In this document: positions 1-9,366 of the stretch, in pieces
Layout of the letters: each line of letters starts with the position of its first letter
Position numbering within the stretch: position 1 is the first letter of the stretch
Origin: Syntrophomonas sp. UBA4922
Lineage (GTDB): Bacteria > Bacillota > Syntrophomonadia > Syntrophomonadales > Syntrophomonadaceae
Direction: 5' to 3'
Length of the DNA: 22,296 nt
Assembly (NCBI GenBank): GCA_002398825.1
Contig: DHBS01000034.1
Span: 357 to 22,652, forward strand
Position numbers and translations under genes: made by a program
The notes under the pieces: model-generated
Seen by the model: the letters and a program-made list of their open reading frames with translations, nothing else
What the model was told of the DNA's origin: nothing
The model's database searches: none

Positions 1-600
1 CGGGCTCTGGGTGAACTGGGGCCTTTTGATTTCGTAGTCATGACCGGGGTGGGTCACACCGTGGTTTCCATCGCCCTGGACCAGAGTATACCTTTCATCG
101 AGGGGGTAGGAGTTCTTGGCACCTTGGCTTTTCTGGAATGGCTGATGTGTTACCTGGGACTGAAAAACCAGAAGCTGTCCAATCTTATCACCGGAACCCC
201 GGTAGTTTTGATAGAAGACGGCCGCATTATCAAAGAGAATCTGGCCAAGGAGAAATTCAATGTCGATGACCTCATGCAGGAACTGCGCAAACAAGGGATT
301 CCCGATATTGACATGGTGGAAAAAGGGGTTCTTGAATCCTGCGGAGGTTTTAGCGTTATACTGCGCAGCGGGGATGAGCCTCTCACCAAAAGGGATTTGG
401 GAGTATATGCTCCCCCGCGTAATGAGGTTTTGACCAAAGTGGGATTGACGCGGAAGAATTTTTTCAAAGAACAGGAGAAACCCAACTGGCAAGGCGAACC
501 GGAATTGTCCCTTCCCCAGGCCTTCAGCAAGCTGGAGGCTCAGCTGCAAGATTTATCCAGCCGCTTGGACGAAATCAATAAAGCATTAAAGGCCCGATAG
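1..600 (+). CDS. DUF421 (YetF-like) membrane protein, 3' part
   Basis: The reading frame is already open at base 1 and runs 199 codons to TAG at 598-600, so the true start lies upstream of the window; the ATG at 40 is internal. The visible start (ALGELGPFDFVVMTGVGHTV) resembles the second transmembrane part of DUF421/YetF proteins, followed by a hydrophobic helix. Then comes the characteristic soluble domain: GTPVVLIEDGRIIKENL, a 'DDLMQELRKQGI' segment and an 'E-(S)CGGFSVI' strand. The C-terminal tail is predicted coiled coil (LEAQLQDLSSRLDEINKALK). The family is membrane anchored with a cytoplasmic or spore-associated domain of poorly known function; YetF-type proteins are linked to sporulation in Bacillus. 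Family call is fairly sure; specific role is unknown. Confidence 0.75.
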   Translation, partial: RALGELGPFDFVVMTGVGHTVVSIALDQSIPFIEGVGVLGTLAFLEWLMCYLGLKNQKLSNLITGTPVVLIEDGRIIKENLAKEKFNVDDLMQELRKQGIPDIDMVEKGVLESCGGFSVILRSGDEPLTKRDLGVYAPPRNEVLTKVGLTRKNFFKEQEKPNWQGEPELSLPQAFSKLEAQLQDLSSRLDEINKALKAR

Positions 601-609
601 ATGGCTTTG

Positions 610-618
610 TGATATAAT
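610..618 (+). promoter_or_regulatory. Extended -10 promoter for the NIF3-like/U32/mutS2 run
   Basis: TGATATAAT (TG-N-TATAAT) lies 46 bases upstream of the preferred start codon at 664. It fits an extended -10 sigma-A promoter; no good -35 is visible 17 bases upstream. It would start transcription at about 625 and serve the three same-strand genes that follow with gaps of 33 and 43 bases. Confidence 0.45.
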
Positions 619-663
619 GGAAACGCATTTTTTTAAGCGCATTAGATGAAGGGTGGTCAAAAG

Positions 664-1611
664 ATGAAGTTAAAAGAGATATATGAACTGGCCGTCAGCC
701 TGGGGAAAAGATATGATCCGCGCGGAGATGAAATCAATGCCTGCCTGGAGCGGGAGGCGAAGGCTTATGAAGCGTTAAAAAGCAGCGATCAGGAGTACTA
801 TGATACCGAGGCCTTATCCAATCCCTACGGCGATACCCGCATCCTGCAGGGCAGCGGGGACGAAGAGGTTGAAGCGGTCATGACCGGAATCGACATCGAA
901 ACCCCGGAAATCCTGCTGGCCGATCAGCTCAGGAAAAACGGCCGCCGTATTGATGCGGTGATTGCCCACCATCCCGAAGGCATCGCCCAGGCTGCTCTGC
1001 ACCAGGTAATGCATGTTCAAGCCGATATGCTGGCCCAGGCCGGCGTGCCCATCAGCATAGCCGAAGGCATCATGGAGGCGCGCATTGCAGAGGTACACCG
1101 CACCTTGATGCCGGTAAACCACCAGCGGGCGGTTGATGCCTCCCGTTTGCTGGGGATACCGTTTATGTGCGTGCATTCCCCGGCCGACAACCTGGTAAAT
1201 CACTATCTGAAGCAACTGTTTGCCAGTAACGCTTACCGCAGTGTGGAGGATGTCTTAGAACTCCTGCTGACTATTCCCGAGTTTCAGATGGCCCGACGTT
1301 TAAAAGCCGGCCCGCGCATTCTGGCCGGAGACAAAAAGCGCCGGGCCGGACAGATATTCATAAAAATGACCGGGGGAACCGGGGGCTCGGAAAAATCCTA
1401 CGAGAAGTTGGCTCAAGCCGGGATAGGCACTGTGATATCTATGCATATGACTGACAAGCATCGCCAGGCGGCCAAAGACCATCATATCAATGTCATCATA
1501 TCCGGACATATGGCCAGCGATTCGCTGGGAATGAATCTGTTTCTGGATGAGCTGCAGAAAAGGGGCATAGATATATTGCCCTGCGCCGGATTGCTCCGGG
1601 TAGAGCGCTAA
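664..1611 (+). CDS. NIF3-like dinuclear metal-centre protein
   Basis: 315 residues from the ATG at 664, preferred over the in-frame ATG at 646 because AAGGGTGG (649-656) sits at Shine-Dalgarno distance from it. The sequence 'VIAHHPEG' holds the paired histidines typical of the NIF3/DUF34 metal site. A C-terminal 'VISMHMTDKHRQAAKDHHIN' and 'VIISGHMASDSLGMN' supply further His/Asp residues of the kind that complete the dinuclear site. The family forms toroidal hexamers; a GTP cyclohydrolase activity has been described for some members, but the cellular role is unsettled. The GTGGS segment near residue 240 and the divergent N-terminus suggest a clostridial subfamily. The gene heads a likely operon with the U32 protein and mutS2. 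Family call is good; reaction is unknown. Confidence 0.8.
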   Translation: MKLKEIYELAVSLGKRYDPRGDEINACLEREAKAYEALKSSDQEYYDTEALSNPYGDTRILQGSGDEEVEAVMTGIDIETPEILLADQLRKNGRRIDAVIAHHPEGIAQAALHQVMHVQADMLAQAGVPISIAEGIMEARIAEVHRTLMPVNHQRAVDASRLLGIPFMCVHSPADNLVNHYLKQLFASNAYRSVEDVLELLLTIPEFQMARRLKAGPRILAGDKKRRAGQIFIKMTGGTGGSEKSYEKLAQAGIGTVISMHMTDKHRQAAKDHHINVIISGHMASDSLGMNLFLDELQKRGIDILPCAGLLRVER

Positions 1612-1644
1612 GACCCCTGTTCCGGTGCTTCAGGAGGTAAAAAA

Positions 1645-4116
1645 ATGGAATTGTTAGCCCCGGCCGGCAACTGGGCTGCACTACAGGCCGCCTTTGCCAA
1701 TGGGGCGGATGCGGTGTATCTGGGCGGCCGGCATTTCAATGCCAGGCAGTCTGCGGCCAATTTCAGTCTGACTGAGATTGAAAAGGCTGTAGAATATGCC
1801 CATTTACGGGACAAAAAAATATACCTCACCTTCAATACCTTGATTGACAACCGGGAGTTCCCGGCTGCGCTGGATTATGCCTATTCCCTGTACCGCAGCG
1901 GGGCGGATGCGCTGATCATCCAGGATCTGGGTCTGTTGACCAGCCTGCATGAACTTCTGCCTGATCTGCGCCTGCATGCCAGCACGCAGATGACGGTGCA
2001 CAACGACCAGGCCGCGCTTTTACTGCAGAAACAGGGCGTGGCCCGGATAGTCTTGGCCCGGGAGATGTCTTTGGAAGAAATAAACCGCATTCATCAGGAA
2101 ACTCCGGGGATGGAATTTGAGGTATTCGTCCATGGAGCCCTGTGTTTTTGTTATTCAGGCCAATGCCTTTTCAGCAGCATGGTGGGTGGCCGCAGCGGTA
2201 ATCGGGGCCGCTGCGCTCAGCCCTGCCGCCTGCCTTATCAGCTGATGGCGGATAATGGCGCCGAAAAGAAGCCGGTGGAGGCTCGGGGTCGCTATTTGCT
2301 AAGCCCGGCTGACCTGTGTCTGGTGGATCATCTGGCAGAACTTAAAAAGGCCGGAGTCAACTCGCTCAAGATCGAAGGACGCATGAAGCGGCCGGAATAT
2401 GTGGCGGTTGTAACCTCGGCCTACCGTCATGCCCTGGATCTGCTGCGTTCCAATCCGGAGGCCCGGGTGGATGAAACCCGGCGGAAGAAGCTTTATCAAA
2501 TCTTTAACCGTACTCTGGGCACTGGTTTCCTGGTGCCGGGACAAAAGGCGCTGAGCATTAACCGCCCCAATAATCGCGGGGTGTATCTGGGCCGGGTGAT
2601 CAGTCACTACAGCGGTTATATTACCATAAAGTTAAGCGATACCCTGGCTTTGGGCGACGGCCTGGAGGTGTGGGTGGCCCAGGGCAAAGGGCCGTCAGCT
2701 ATTGTCAAAGCTATTGACCTGGACGGTCAGGCCGTCGTTCAAGCGGTGCGCGGCCAGGTAGTGACTGTTCCCATGCCGGGGCGGGCTGCGCCGGGAGACC
2801 GGGTCTTTAAGACCCATGACCAGGCCTTGATAGCTGAAGCCCAGGCCAGCCTGCAAGCCGACCAAGCTTTCAAAATCCCGGTTAAAATGATGATACGGAT
2901 TAAAGCAGGGAGCCCCTTGCAACTGACCCTGGATGATTCCGCCGGCCGCAGTGTAAGGGTGGAGGGCAGTACTATAGCAGTGCCGGCTCAGGGGCAGCCT
3001 TTAGAGGAAGAGGTCATCCTGGAGAAGCTGTCCCGCCTGGGGGGAACCCCGTTTGTCCTGGATGAGTACCGCTTGGAATATGAAGGCAACCTGATCCTGC
3101 CCTACAGCGATCTCAACGAAAGCAGGCGCCGGGCCGCAGAGCAGCTTCTGGCTTTGATTACCCATCGTCCGGCCCCGGACGCGGAGGATCAGGCCCGTTT
3201 TCAGCAAGGGGTAAAAGAGCGTCTGGGCCCAAAATCGGTGCGGCGCCGCATTGCCCCGCCGTTGCTGAGCATAGCGGTCGGCACCGTTGAAGCAGCCCGC
3301 CAGGGGATAGAGGCCGGCGCTGATCGCGTATATATTGCCATCGAGGGCTGGCGGGGTTATACTGCCAAGAGGGAAGAGATTGCGGCCTTATCGCGCTGGG
3401 GCAGCCAGCGGGGCGCCGAAGTCATTCCCGCTTTACCGCGCATACAAAAAGCCGGTGAAATGCAGCCCTGGCAGGAGATAAAACCGGCCGCATTTCCAGC
3501 CCTGTTAGTTGGAAATCTGGGGGCATTAAGCTGGGCGATGCAGAATGGAATTCCCTGCCGCACTGATTACAGTTTGAATTGCTTTAACCAGTTCAGTCTG
3601 GATTGGCTTTTATCCCGGGGCGTACAGGGGGCTTGCCTGTCCCCCGAGCTTAATCTGGAACAGCTCCACAATTTCAGGGATTTGAGTGCCGCCGAACTGA
3701 TGGTGCACGGGGATCTGACCCTGATGGTCTCAGAAAGCTGCCCTATCGAAGCCGCCAAGGGCGGGGAGAAATGCGGGAGTGCCTGCCAGAAGGCCCGATA
3801 TTGGCTGCGGGATGAAAAAGGTTATGAATTCCCGGTGGCCACAGATAAAAAATGCCGTTTCTACGTATTTAATTCTAGGCGCCTCTGTCTTCTGGATGAT
3901 TTGGAGCGCCTCTGGCCACTGGGATGCGAAAGCCTGCGCATCGAGGCTTGGTGTGACAGCCCGGCCCAAACCGCTGAAGCCGCAGCCGTGTATCGCCGGG
4001 CTATAAATGAATTGTCACAAGGCAAAAAGCCTGACCTGGCCTTATTGCGCAAAGTCCTGCAGCAAAAGCAGGGATTTAAACCGACCAAAGGCCATTTGTA
4101 CAGGGGCGTACTATAA
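1645..4116 (+). CDS. U32 family peptidase / RlhA-like protein with DUF3656
   Basis: 823 residues, starting at an ATG with AGGAGG (1632-1637) seven bases upstream. The N-terminus MELLAPAGNWAALQAAFANG opens a U32 barrel. The U32 signature region 'FVHGALCFCYSGQC' (H163, C167, C169, C174) is followed by 'GNRGRCAQPCR' (C190, C194). A central stretch, about residues 380-510, fits DUF3656. The C-terminal part (IAVGTVEAARQGIEAGADRV onward) looks like a second barrel-like half with its own Cys-rich end (ESCP, CGSAC, KKCRF). Length fits the long clostridial U32 class. Members were first described as collagenases, but relatives such as E. coli RlhA and TrhP act in 23S rRNA or tRNA hydroxylation and use conserved cysteines. 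An RNA-modification role is therefore plausible by inference, and proteolysis is unproven. Confidence 0.88.
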   Translation: MELLAPAGNWAALQAAFANGADAVYLGGRHFNARQSAANFSLTEIEKAVEYAHLRDKKIYLTFNTLIDNREFPAALDYAYSLYRSGADALIIQDLGLLTSLHELLPDLRLHASTQMTVHNDQAALLLQKQGVARIVLAREMSLEEINRIHQETPGMEFEVFVHGALCFCYSGQCLFSSMVGGRSGNRGRCAQPCRLPYQLMADNGAEKKPVEARGRYLLSPADLCLVDHLAELKKAGVNSLKIEGRMKRPEYVAVVTSAYRHALDLLRSNPEARVDETRRKKLYQIFNRTLGTGFLVPGQKALSINRPNNRGVYLGRVISHYSGYITIKLSDTLALGDGLEVWVAQGKGPSAIVKAIDLDGQAVVQAVRGQVVTVPMPGRAAPGDRVFKTHDQALIAEAQASLQADQAFKIPVKMMIRIKAGSPLQLTLDDSAGRSVRVEGSTIAVPAQGQPLEEEVILEKLSRLGGTPFVLDEYRLEYEGNLILPYSDLNESRRRAAEQLLALITHRPAPDAEDQARFQQGVKERLGPKSVRRRIAPPLLSIAVGTVEAARQGIEAGADRVYIAIEGWRGYTAKREEIAALSRWGSQRGAEVIPALPRIQKAGEMQPWQEIKPAAFPALLVGNLGALSWAMQNGIPCRTDYSLNCFNQFSLDWLLSRGVQGACLSPELNLEQLHNFRDLSAAELMVHGDLTLMVSESCPIEAAKGGEKCGSACQKARYWLRDEKGYEFPVATDKKCRFYVFNSRRLCLLDDLERLWPLGCESLRIEAWCDSPAQTAEAAAVYRRAINELSQGKKPDLALLRKVLQQKQGFKPTKGHLYRGVL

Positions 4117-4159
4117 TTTAACGCCATTCTCCATTTAACAGAAATGAGTTGGGAAAACA

Positions 4160-6496
4160 GTGAACGAAGAAACCCTGAGGAAATTAGAATTTGATAAGAT
4201 CCAGCAGCAATTAGCCGGACTCACCCAGTTTGAGGGAGGGCGCGAACGGGCTTTAAAAATGAAGCCTTCCCAGGATCACCAGGTCATTTGCCAGCGCCTG
4301 GATGAGACCCAGGAGGCCATGGAATTCCTGCGCTTTGGAGAACCCGGCTATTTTTCGGAATTGAAACCGATTGATCAGGCTCTGGCCAAGGCTCGTGTCA
4401 GCGGGATTTTAAATGCCGGCGACCTGCGCCATATATACCTGATGCTGCACGCCGCCCGCCTGGCCGGCAAATCCATGCAAGCCGGAAAATACCGGGCTTT
4501 AGCCGAGCTTTGCTCCAGACTGACGGTGATAAGCAGCCTGGAAAACCAGATCGACCGCTGTGTAGGGGAAGACTATCAGATCCGTGACAGCGCTTCACCG
4601 CAGCTGCGTTCTATTCGCAGCCAGATCGCCACCCTGCGCCTGCGCATCAAAGAATACCTGCAGGATTTTATCCGCTCCGGCAATAATCAGAAGCTGCTCC
4701 AGGACAGCATAGTAACCGAGCGCGACGGGCGTTATGTGGTGCCGGTAAAGCAGGAGCACCGTCACGAGGTGAAGGGCATCGTGCATGATGAATCAGCCAG
4801 CGGCGCAACCGTGTTTATCGAGCCTATGGCGGTGGTGGACAACAACAACCGTATTCGTAGCCTGCAGGCCGAGGAAAAGCGCGAGATGGAGCGTATACTG
4901 CAGGAGCTTTCAGCCGCTGTGGCGCTTTACACCCAGGAACTGGCAGCCAATCAGGAGATTCTGTCCATCCTGGACTTTGTCCTGGCCAGAGGCCGTATGG
5001 CTTACCGTATGAACGCCTATCGGCCGGATGTCAACCAGTCCGGGATAATGGACATCAGCCGCGGCCAGCATCCCCTCCTGGGGGAAGAGGCCATTCCCGT
5101 CAATATTCAGCTGGGGCAAAGCTTTGATATTCTGGTGATAACCGGACCGAACACCGGAGGCAAGACAGTGACCCTGAAAATGGTAGGATTACTGGCGGTG
5201 ATGGCTATGAGCGGGTTGTTTATCCCCGCCCGGGAGAACAGCCGCATCCCCATTTACAAAGACATCTACGTAGACATCGGGGATGAACAGAGTATCGAAC
5301 AGTCCTTGAGCACCTTTTCCGGTCACATGAAAAACATCATTAACATATTAAAACATGCGGATAAACATTCCCTGGTTTTAATGGATGAACTGGGAGCGGG
5401 GACCGATCCGGTTGAAGGCGCCTCCATAGCCCGGGTGGTATTGGAAGAACTATTGGCCAGGCGCTCCCAGGTGATAGTTACCACTCACCAGAGCGAATTG
5501 AAGAGCTTCGCTTACCAGAACCAGCGGGTGGAAAACGCCTGCGTGGAGTTTGACCCTAAAACCCTCAAGCCCACCTATGAGTTAACCATCGGGATGCCCG
5601 GGCAGAGCAACGCCTTTCAAATCGCTTCCCGGCTGGGACTCGATAAAGCCCTGGTGGAAAAAGCGCAAAAGCTGGTGCCGCAGCGAGAAGCGGAAGTGGG
5701 CAATATGATCCGCGAACTCAAGGCAGGAAGACAGGCCGCTCAGAGTGAGGCCGAACAGGTGGCTTTGATACGGCGGCAGCTGGAAGACCAGAAAGAACAG
5801 ATGGAGGCGGAACACCGGCAGTTCGAACAGGCTCATCGCGAGATTCTGGCCAAAGCCCGCCAGGAAGCGGCTCAGTACCTGCGCCAGGCCAAGCAGGAGT
5901 CCGATCTGGCGGTTCAGGAACTGAAAGAACTCCTGAAGGACAAACAGAATCCGCCCCGTTGGCATGAGGTGGAGGCCAAACGCAAGCGCCTCACCCAGCT
6001 GCCCTCACAGCTGTCCTTTAACGAACCCGAGCCGGCGCCTTCACAGGATGCCATAAGTTCCGGGGATCATGTGCTCATCAGCAGCATCAATCAGCGCGGC
6101 ACGGTCTTAAGCGATCCTGATTCTGAGGGCAATGTCAGTGTGCAGGTGGGTATGATGAAACTGACCGTCAAAAAGTCCGAGCTGCTGAAGAGCAAGAGCC
6201 CGGAAAATAAGCCCCCCAAAGAACGCGCCCGGACTTATCTGGAAAAAGCCCGGGCCATCTCCAAGGAGCTGGATCTACGCGGCAAAATGGCGGATGAGGC
6301 TTTGATCCTCCTGGATCGCTACCTGGATGACGCCCGCCTGGTGGGCTTGGAATCAGTGCGCATCATACACGGCAAAGGCACCGGCGCCTTAAGGGCTGCG
6401 GTGCGCAGCTATCTGAAGGACAGTCAGTACGTCAGCGCGTTCCGGGATGGCCTCCGCGAAGAAGGCGGTTTCGGAGTAACGGTGGTGGAATTATAA
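4160..6496 (+). CDS. mutS2: MutS2 / RqcU ATPase with Smr domain
   Basis: 778 residues from a GTG start; the upstream Shine-Dalgarno is weak (GAGTTGGG). After an N-terminal clamp/lever region, the MutS-type ATPase shows Walker A TGPNTGGKT (K335) and Walker B LVLMDELGAGTDP (D409, E410). A long Glu/Gln-rich coiled coil follows (about 520-610), then a KOW-like linker, then a complete C-terminal Smr domain with LDLRG (704-708) and HGKGTG (737-742), ending 'GFGVTVVEL'. There is no mismatch-recognition domain, which is diagnostic of MutS2 rather than MutS1. In Bacillus this protein has been tied to splitting collided ribosomes (RqcU) and to limiting recombination. It is the last gene of the + run and ends before the hairpin at 6656. 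Confidence 0.97.
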   Translation: MNEETLRKLEFDKIQQQLAGLTQFEGGRERALKMKPSQDHQVICQRLDETQEAMEFLRFGEPGYFSELKPIDQALAKARVSGILNAGDLRHIYLMLHAARLAGKSMQAGKYRALAELCSRLTVISSLENQIDRCVGEDYQIRDSASPQLRSIRSQIATLRLRIKEYLQDFIRSGNNQKLLQDSIVTERDGRYVVPVKQEHRHEVKGIVHDESASGATVFIEPMAVVDNNNRIRSLQAEEKREMERILQELSAAVALYTQELAANQEILSILDFVLARGRMAYRMNAYRPDVNQSGIMDISRGQHPLLGEEAIPVNIQLGQSFDILVITGPNTGGKTVTLKMVGLLAVMAMSGLFIPARENSRIPIYKDIYVDIGDEQSIEQSLSTFSGHMKNIINILKHADKHSLVLMDELGAGTDPVEGASIARVVLEELLARRSQVIVTTHQSELKSFAYQNQRVENACVEFDPKTLKPTYELTIGMPGQSNAFQIASRLGLDKALVEKAQKLVPQREAEVGNMIRELKAGRQAAQSEAEQVALIRRQLEDQKEQMEAEHRQFEQAHREILAKARQEAAQYLRQAKQESDLAVQELKELLKDKQNPPRWHEVEAKRKRLTQLPSQLSFNEPEPAPSQDAISSGDHVLISSINQRGTVLSDPDSEGNVSVQVGMMKLTVKKSELLKSKSPENKPPKERARTYLEKARAISKELDLRGKMADEALILLDRYLDDARLVGLESVRIIHGKGTGALRAAVRSYLKDSQYVSAFRDGLREEGGFGVTVVEL

Positions 6497-6655
6497 GTGC
6501 AGCGGCATACTGCTGAAACCGCACCGACCGTAAGGGTGATCGGGCCTTATACGGCAGATCGCTTTCAGTGCCGGCTGCATCTGCGGCACACCTTATCATC
6601 TTATCGCACACTTGTGACCTGGTATAAGGCTTAATAATCGCAGACACAAAATCAA

Positions 6656-6683
6656 GGGGATGCCGGAATCAAACGGCATCCCC
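6656..6683. terminator. Convergent bidirectional terminator between mutS2 and the PBP gene
   Basis: A 10-bp perfect stem, GGGGATGCCG (6656-6665) with CGGCATCCCC (6674-6683), has an 8-nt loop. A T-rich run (TTTTT, about 6692) follows on the + side and TTGATTTTG on the - side. Its position between two converging stop codons supports a shared terminator. The 6497-6655 stretch before it shows no gene. Confidence 0.8.
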
Positions 6684-6714
6684 TCAGCATTGTTTTTAAC
6701 CAGGCTGTCAGTTA

Positions 6715-9180
6715 TCAATCGCGCCCCTCTACTATGTCTTTAACCACATCCCGCGCACTTTTCTTGGTTTCCTGATGGTCGGCCAATGGGCAGCGTGGCA
6801 ATTTTTGCCCTTCTTGTATCACAACCCGCTGCCAGAACTGTTCGGGGCAGCCTCCGCTTTCGGTCCTGCCGGGAATGTTGGCCTGATATAGGCGCCCGTT
6901 GTGGCGCGGATCGCTGCAGATCACCACATCGTTGCGGAATACCCCGGAAAAAGTAAATTCGGTATGAATATCACATAACTCGGTAGGGATCTTGTCCGCA
7001 GCCGCGCTTTGCGAGTCGGTTACTACCATGGCCCGGGTCTCCGGGTGAGGGCAATAAACTCCCGCCAATTTGCCTGAATCCGGGCATATGGTGACCAGCT
7101 GATGGCGGTCACAGGTTTCGGTGGGAGCCACATTGGCCAGGCCGTAGTCCGTTATAATCTGATCCTTGGGACAGATTTCACTGGGAAGCTTACCTGAAAT
7201 CTTGCAAACCGATACCTCAACGATATTGCCGGGCATGGCCGGCTGACCGGGTTTAGAGTCCTTGTGGGCCCTGCTTAATATGGAGGAGAATAGCCTGGCC
7301 GGTATATCTCCGCCGAAGGCCGTTTCCGACGGATACTGCGGGGGATAATTGCGCAGAGTGTCCTTCTGGTCAAATCCCTGCCAAACTGCGGCGGCGTAGG
7401 TGGGGGTAAAGCCGCAGAACCAGGAGTCCCGGTAATCATCGGTGGTGCCGGTCTTGCCCACCGTAAACACCCCGGGGACCTGGGCCCGGGTGCCGGTGCC
7501 GGAGGTTACCACGGTGCGCAGCATACTGGTCATAAGCCAGGCGGTCTGCTCGGTCATCACCCTCTTAGAATTGGGTTTATATGAATATATCTCGGCTCCT
7601 TTTGCGTCTACGATGCGGCGGATGAAGTGGGGATCGTTATAAACCCCTCCGTTGGCATAAGCGGCGTATGCGGCCGCCATCTGTACCGGGGTGACCCCCT
7701 GAGTAAGCCCTCCCAGTGATAAGGGCGCCAGAGACAGGTCATTGCTGCCTGGCGAGTCCAAGAGAGGCAGGCCCAGGGAGCGTCCAAAATCAAAAGCGGC
7801 CCGGATGCCCACCTTGTCCAGGGTCTGCACGGCATAGGTGTTTACCGAGTCCTGCACCGCGGCGCGCATGGTAATGATGCCGCGGAAGCGGCCGTCATAG
7901 TTTTGCGGCGACCACACCGTACCGCCGGATTTGTAGCTGATGGGTGAGTCATCCAGGGTATTGAACGGCATCAGCCCGGCTTCCAAAGCCGGTCCATATA
8001 CAGTTAAGGGCTTGATGGCGGAACCGGGCTGGCGATAGGCGCTGATAGCCCGGTTGAATTGGCGTTGCGCCTGATAGGTGCGGCCCCCCATGATGGATTT
8101 GACCTCGCCGCTTTGCGTTTCTACTACTGCCATAGCGGACTGTACTATCTGGCCGCTGGGGCTGGTCTGTTTTAGAAAGCGGCTGGGATCGGCATACAGT
8201 TCCTCAGAGTACTTCTGCAGATTGGCGTCCAGAGAGGTATAAATCTTTAATCCGGCCCGATATATGGCGGCTTCGGCTTCATCGGTCTCGGGGTAGATAT
8301 TCTGGGCGCTCAATACATAAATGGCCTCTTCTATAACTGCATCAACATAATAACCATATTGTTTATTGGCTACTCCGCCGTTTTTAAAATCGAGTTTAGC
8401 CTCAAAAGCGGCATCGGCGGCAGCCTGATCGATATATCCGCCCATTACCATATTATTGAGCACATCGCGATGCCTGGCCTTGGCCCGATCCAGATGCTGG
8501 TAAGGATCATAATAGGACGGACCCTGGGGCAAGCCCGCTAACAGCGAGCATTCCGCCAGATTCAACTCGGAAACCTCTTTGCCAAAATAGGTATTGGCAG
8601 CAGCCTGCACTCCATAGGCGCCATTGCCGAAGGGGATGATATTCAAATACATTGTCATAATTTCATCTTTTGAATAAACCGATTCCAGTTTGAAGGCGAT
8701 TAGTATCTCTTTGGCCTTGCGCTCCCAGGTAGTTTCCAGGGTAAGGTAGGCGTTGCGAGCCAATTGCTGGGTTATGGAACTGGCCCCTTCACCCTTGAGA
8801 TCGCCGGAAGTCAGATTGCGATAAAGCGCCCTGGCAATTCCGCGGAAGTTGACCCCGTGATGTTTGTAAAAGTTGCGGTCTTCGGTGGCTACAAAGGCAT
8901 TGATTAGATCTTTAGGCACTTTGTCTAAACTGACTTCAGTACGGTTCTGGCCGGCATGCAACCCGCTGACCAATTCATCCTGATCATCATAAATCAAAGT
9001 TGTCTTGGCTCCGGACAGCTGCCCGGGATCAAACGAAGGCAAATCACGTGCGGCATAAATGAACAAAGCCATTAAACAGATGATGCCAAACGCAGCCAGG
9101 CCACCCAGAGCCAACGCAATCTTCCTGGGCCAGTTATCCACCTTGAATGACCTGGGCTTCTTTTTTTTAGTCTCTGTCAT
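6715..9180 (-). CDS. Class A penicillin-binding protein (PBP1A type)
   Basis: 821 residues from the ATG at 9180 (MTETKKKKPRS); AGGAGG lies 12 bases upstream, slightly long. Upstream in-frame codons would place coding over this Shine-Dalgarno, so they are rejected. After a basic cytoplasmic tail and one transmembrane helix (about 20-44), the GT51 glycosyltransferase has EDRNFYKHHG (catalytic E100) and GASSITQQLARN. The transpeptidase has QPGSAIKP (S387, K390), SVN (S445, N447) and KTGTT (K576). The protein polymerises and crosslinks peptidoglycan at the outer face of the membrane. The C-terminal about 150 residues form a Cys-rich tail with paired motifs (CKISG..CPKDQ, CDRHQ, CPDSGKLAGVYCPH), as seen in other clostridial PBPs. 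It is convergent with mutS2 and divergent from tyrS. Confidence 0.96.
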   Translation of the reverse strand: MTETKKKKPRSFKVDNWPRKIALALGGLAAFGIICLMALFIYAARDLPSFDPGQLSGAKTTLIYDDQDELVSGLHAGQNRTEVSLDKVPKDLINAFVATEDRNFYKHHGVNFRGIARALYRNLTSGDLKGEGASSITQQLARNAYLTLETTWERKAKEILIAFKLESVYSKDEIMTMYLNIIPFGNGAYGVQAAANTYFGKEVSELNLAECSLLAGLPQGPSYYDPYQHLDRAKARHRDVLNNMVMGGYIDQAAADAAFEAKLDFKNGGVANKQYGYYVDAVIEEAIYVLSAQNIYPETDEAEAAIYRAGLKIYTSLDANLQKYSEELYADPSRFLKQTSPSGQIVQSAMAVVETQSGEVKSIMGGRTYQAQRQFNRAISAYRQPGSAIKPLTVYGPALEAGLMPFNTLDDSPISYKSGGTVWSPQNYDGRFRGIITMRAAVQDSVNTYAVQTLDKVGIRAAFDFGRSLGLPLLDSPGSNDLSLAPLSLGGLTQGVTPVQMAAAYAAYANGGVYNDPHFIRRIVDAKGAEIYSYKPNSKRVMTEQTAWLMTSMLRTVVTSGTGTRAQVPGVFTVGKTGTTDDYRDSWFCGFTPTYAAAVWQGFDQKDTLRNYPPQYPSETAFGGDIPARLFSSILSRAHKDSKPGQPAMPGNIVEVSVCKISGKLPSEICPKDQIITDYGLANVAPTETCDRHQLVTICPDSGKLAGVYCPHPETRAMVVTDSQSAAADKIPTELCDIHTEFTFSGVFRNDVVICSDPRHNGRLYQANIPGRTESGGCPEQFWQRVVIQEGQKLPRCPLADHQETKKSARDVVKDIVEGRD

Positions 9181-9310
9181 AGCAAAATAAAGCCTCCTGG
9201 ATATAATAATAAATAATAATTTGACGAAACCCGCCGGCTTTCCTGCCATCTAACCCGAAGGCAGGGAAAACATAGATTTCCTACTATATACGCCTGTACT
9301 CTTCTCAATA

Positions 9311-9340
9311 TTGCACATTATTGAGTCGTTGTGCTATCAT
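9311..9340 (+). promoter_or_regulatory. Sigma-A promoter of tyrS
   Basis: TTGCAC (9311-9316), an 18-base spacer, and TATCAT (9335-9340) lie just before the tyrS Shine-Dalgarno (AAGGAGGT). The leader would be only about 20 nt, so there is no room for the T-box leader that many Firmicute tyrS genes carry. The PBP-side of this 186-bp divergent gap also holds a small hairpin, CCTGCC/GGCAGG (9242-9265). Confidence 0.6.
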
Positions 9341-9366
9341 TTTTTTTATGGTAAGGAGGTTATTTT

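Noticed and set aside
3779..4006. 75-codon + strand frame inside the U32 gene
   Set aside because: Out-of-frame shadow in a gene with continuous family similarity.
9181..9249. Upstream start for the PBP gene adding 23 residues
   Set aside because: The extension would code across the AGGAGG ribosome site, and MTETKKKK gives the normal short basic cytoplasmic tail.
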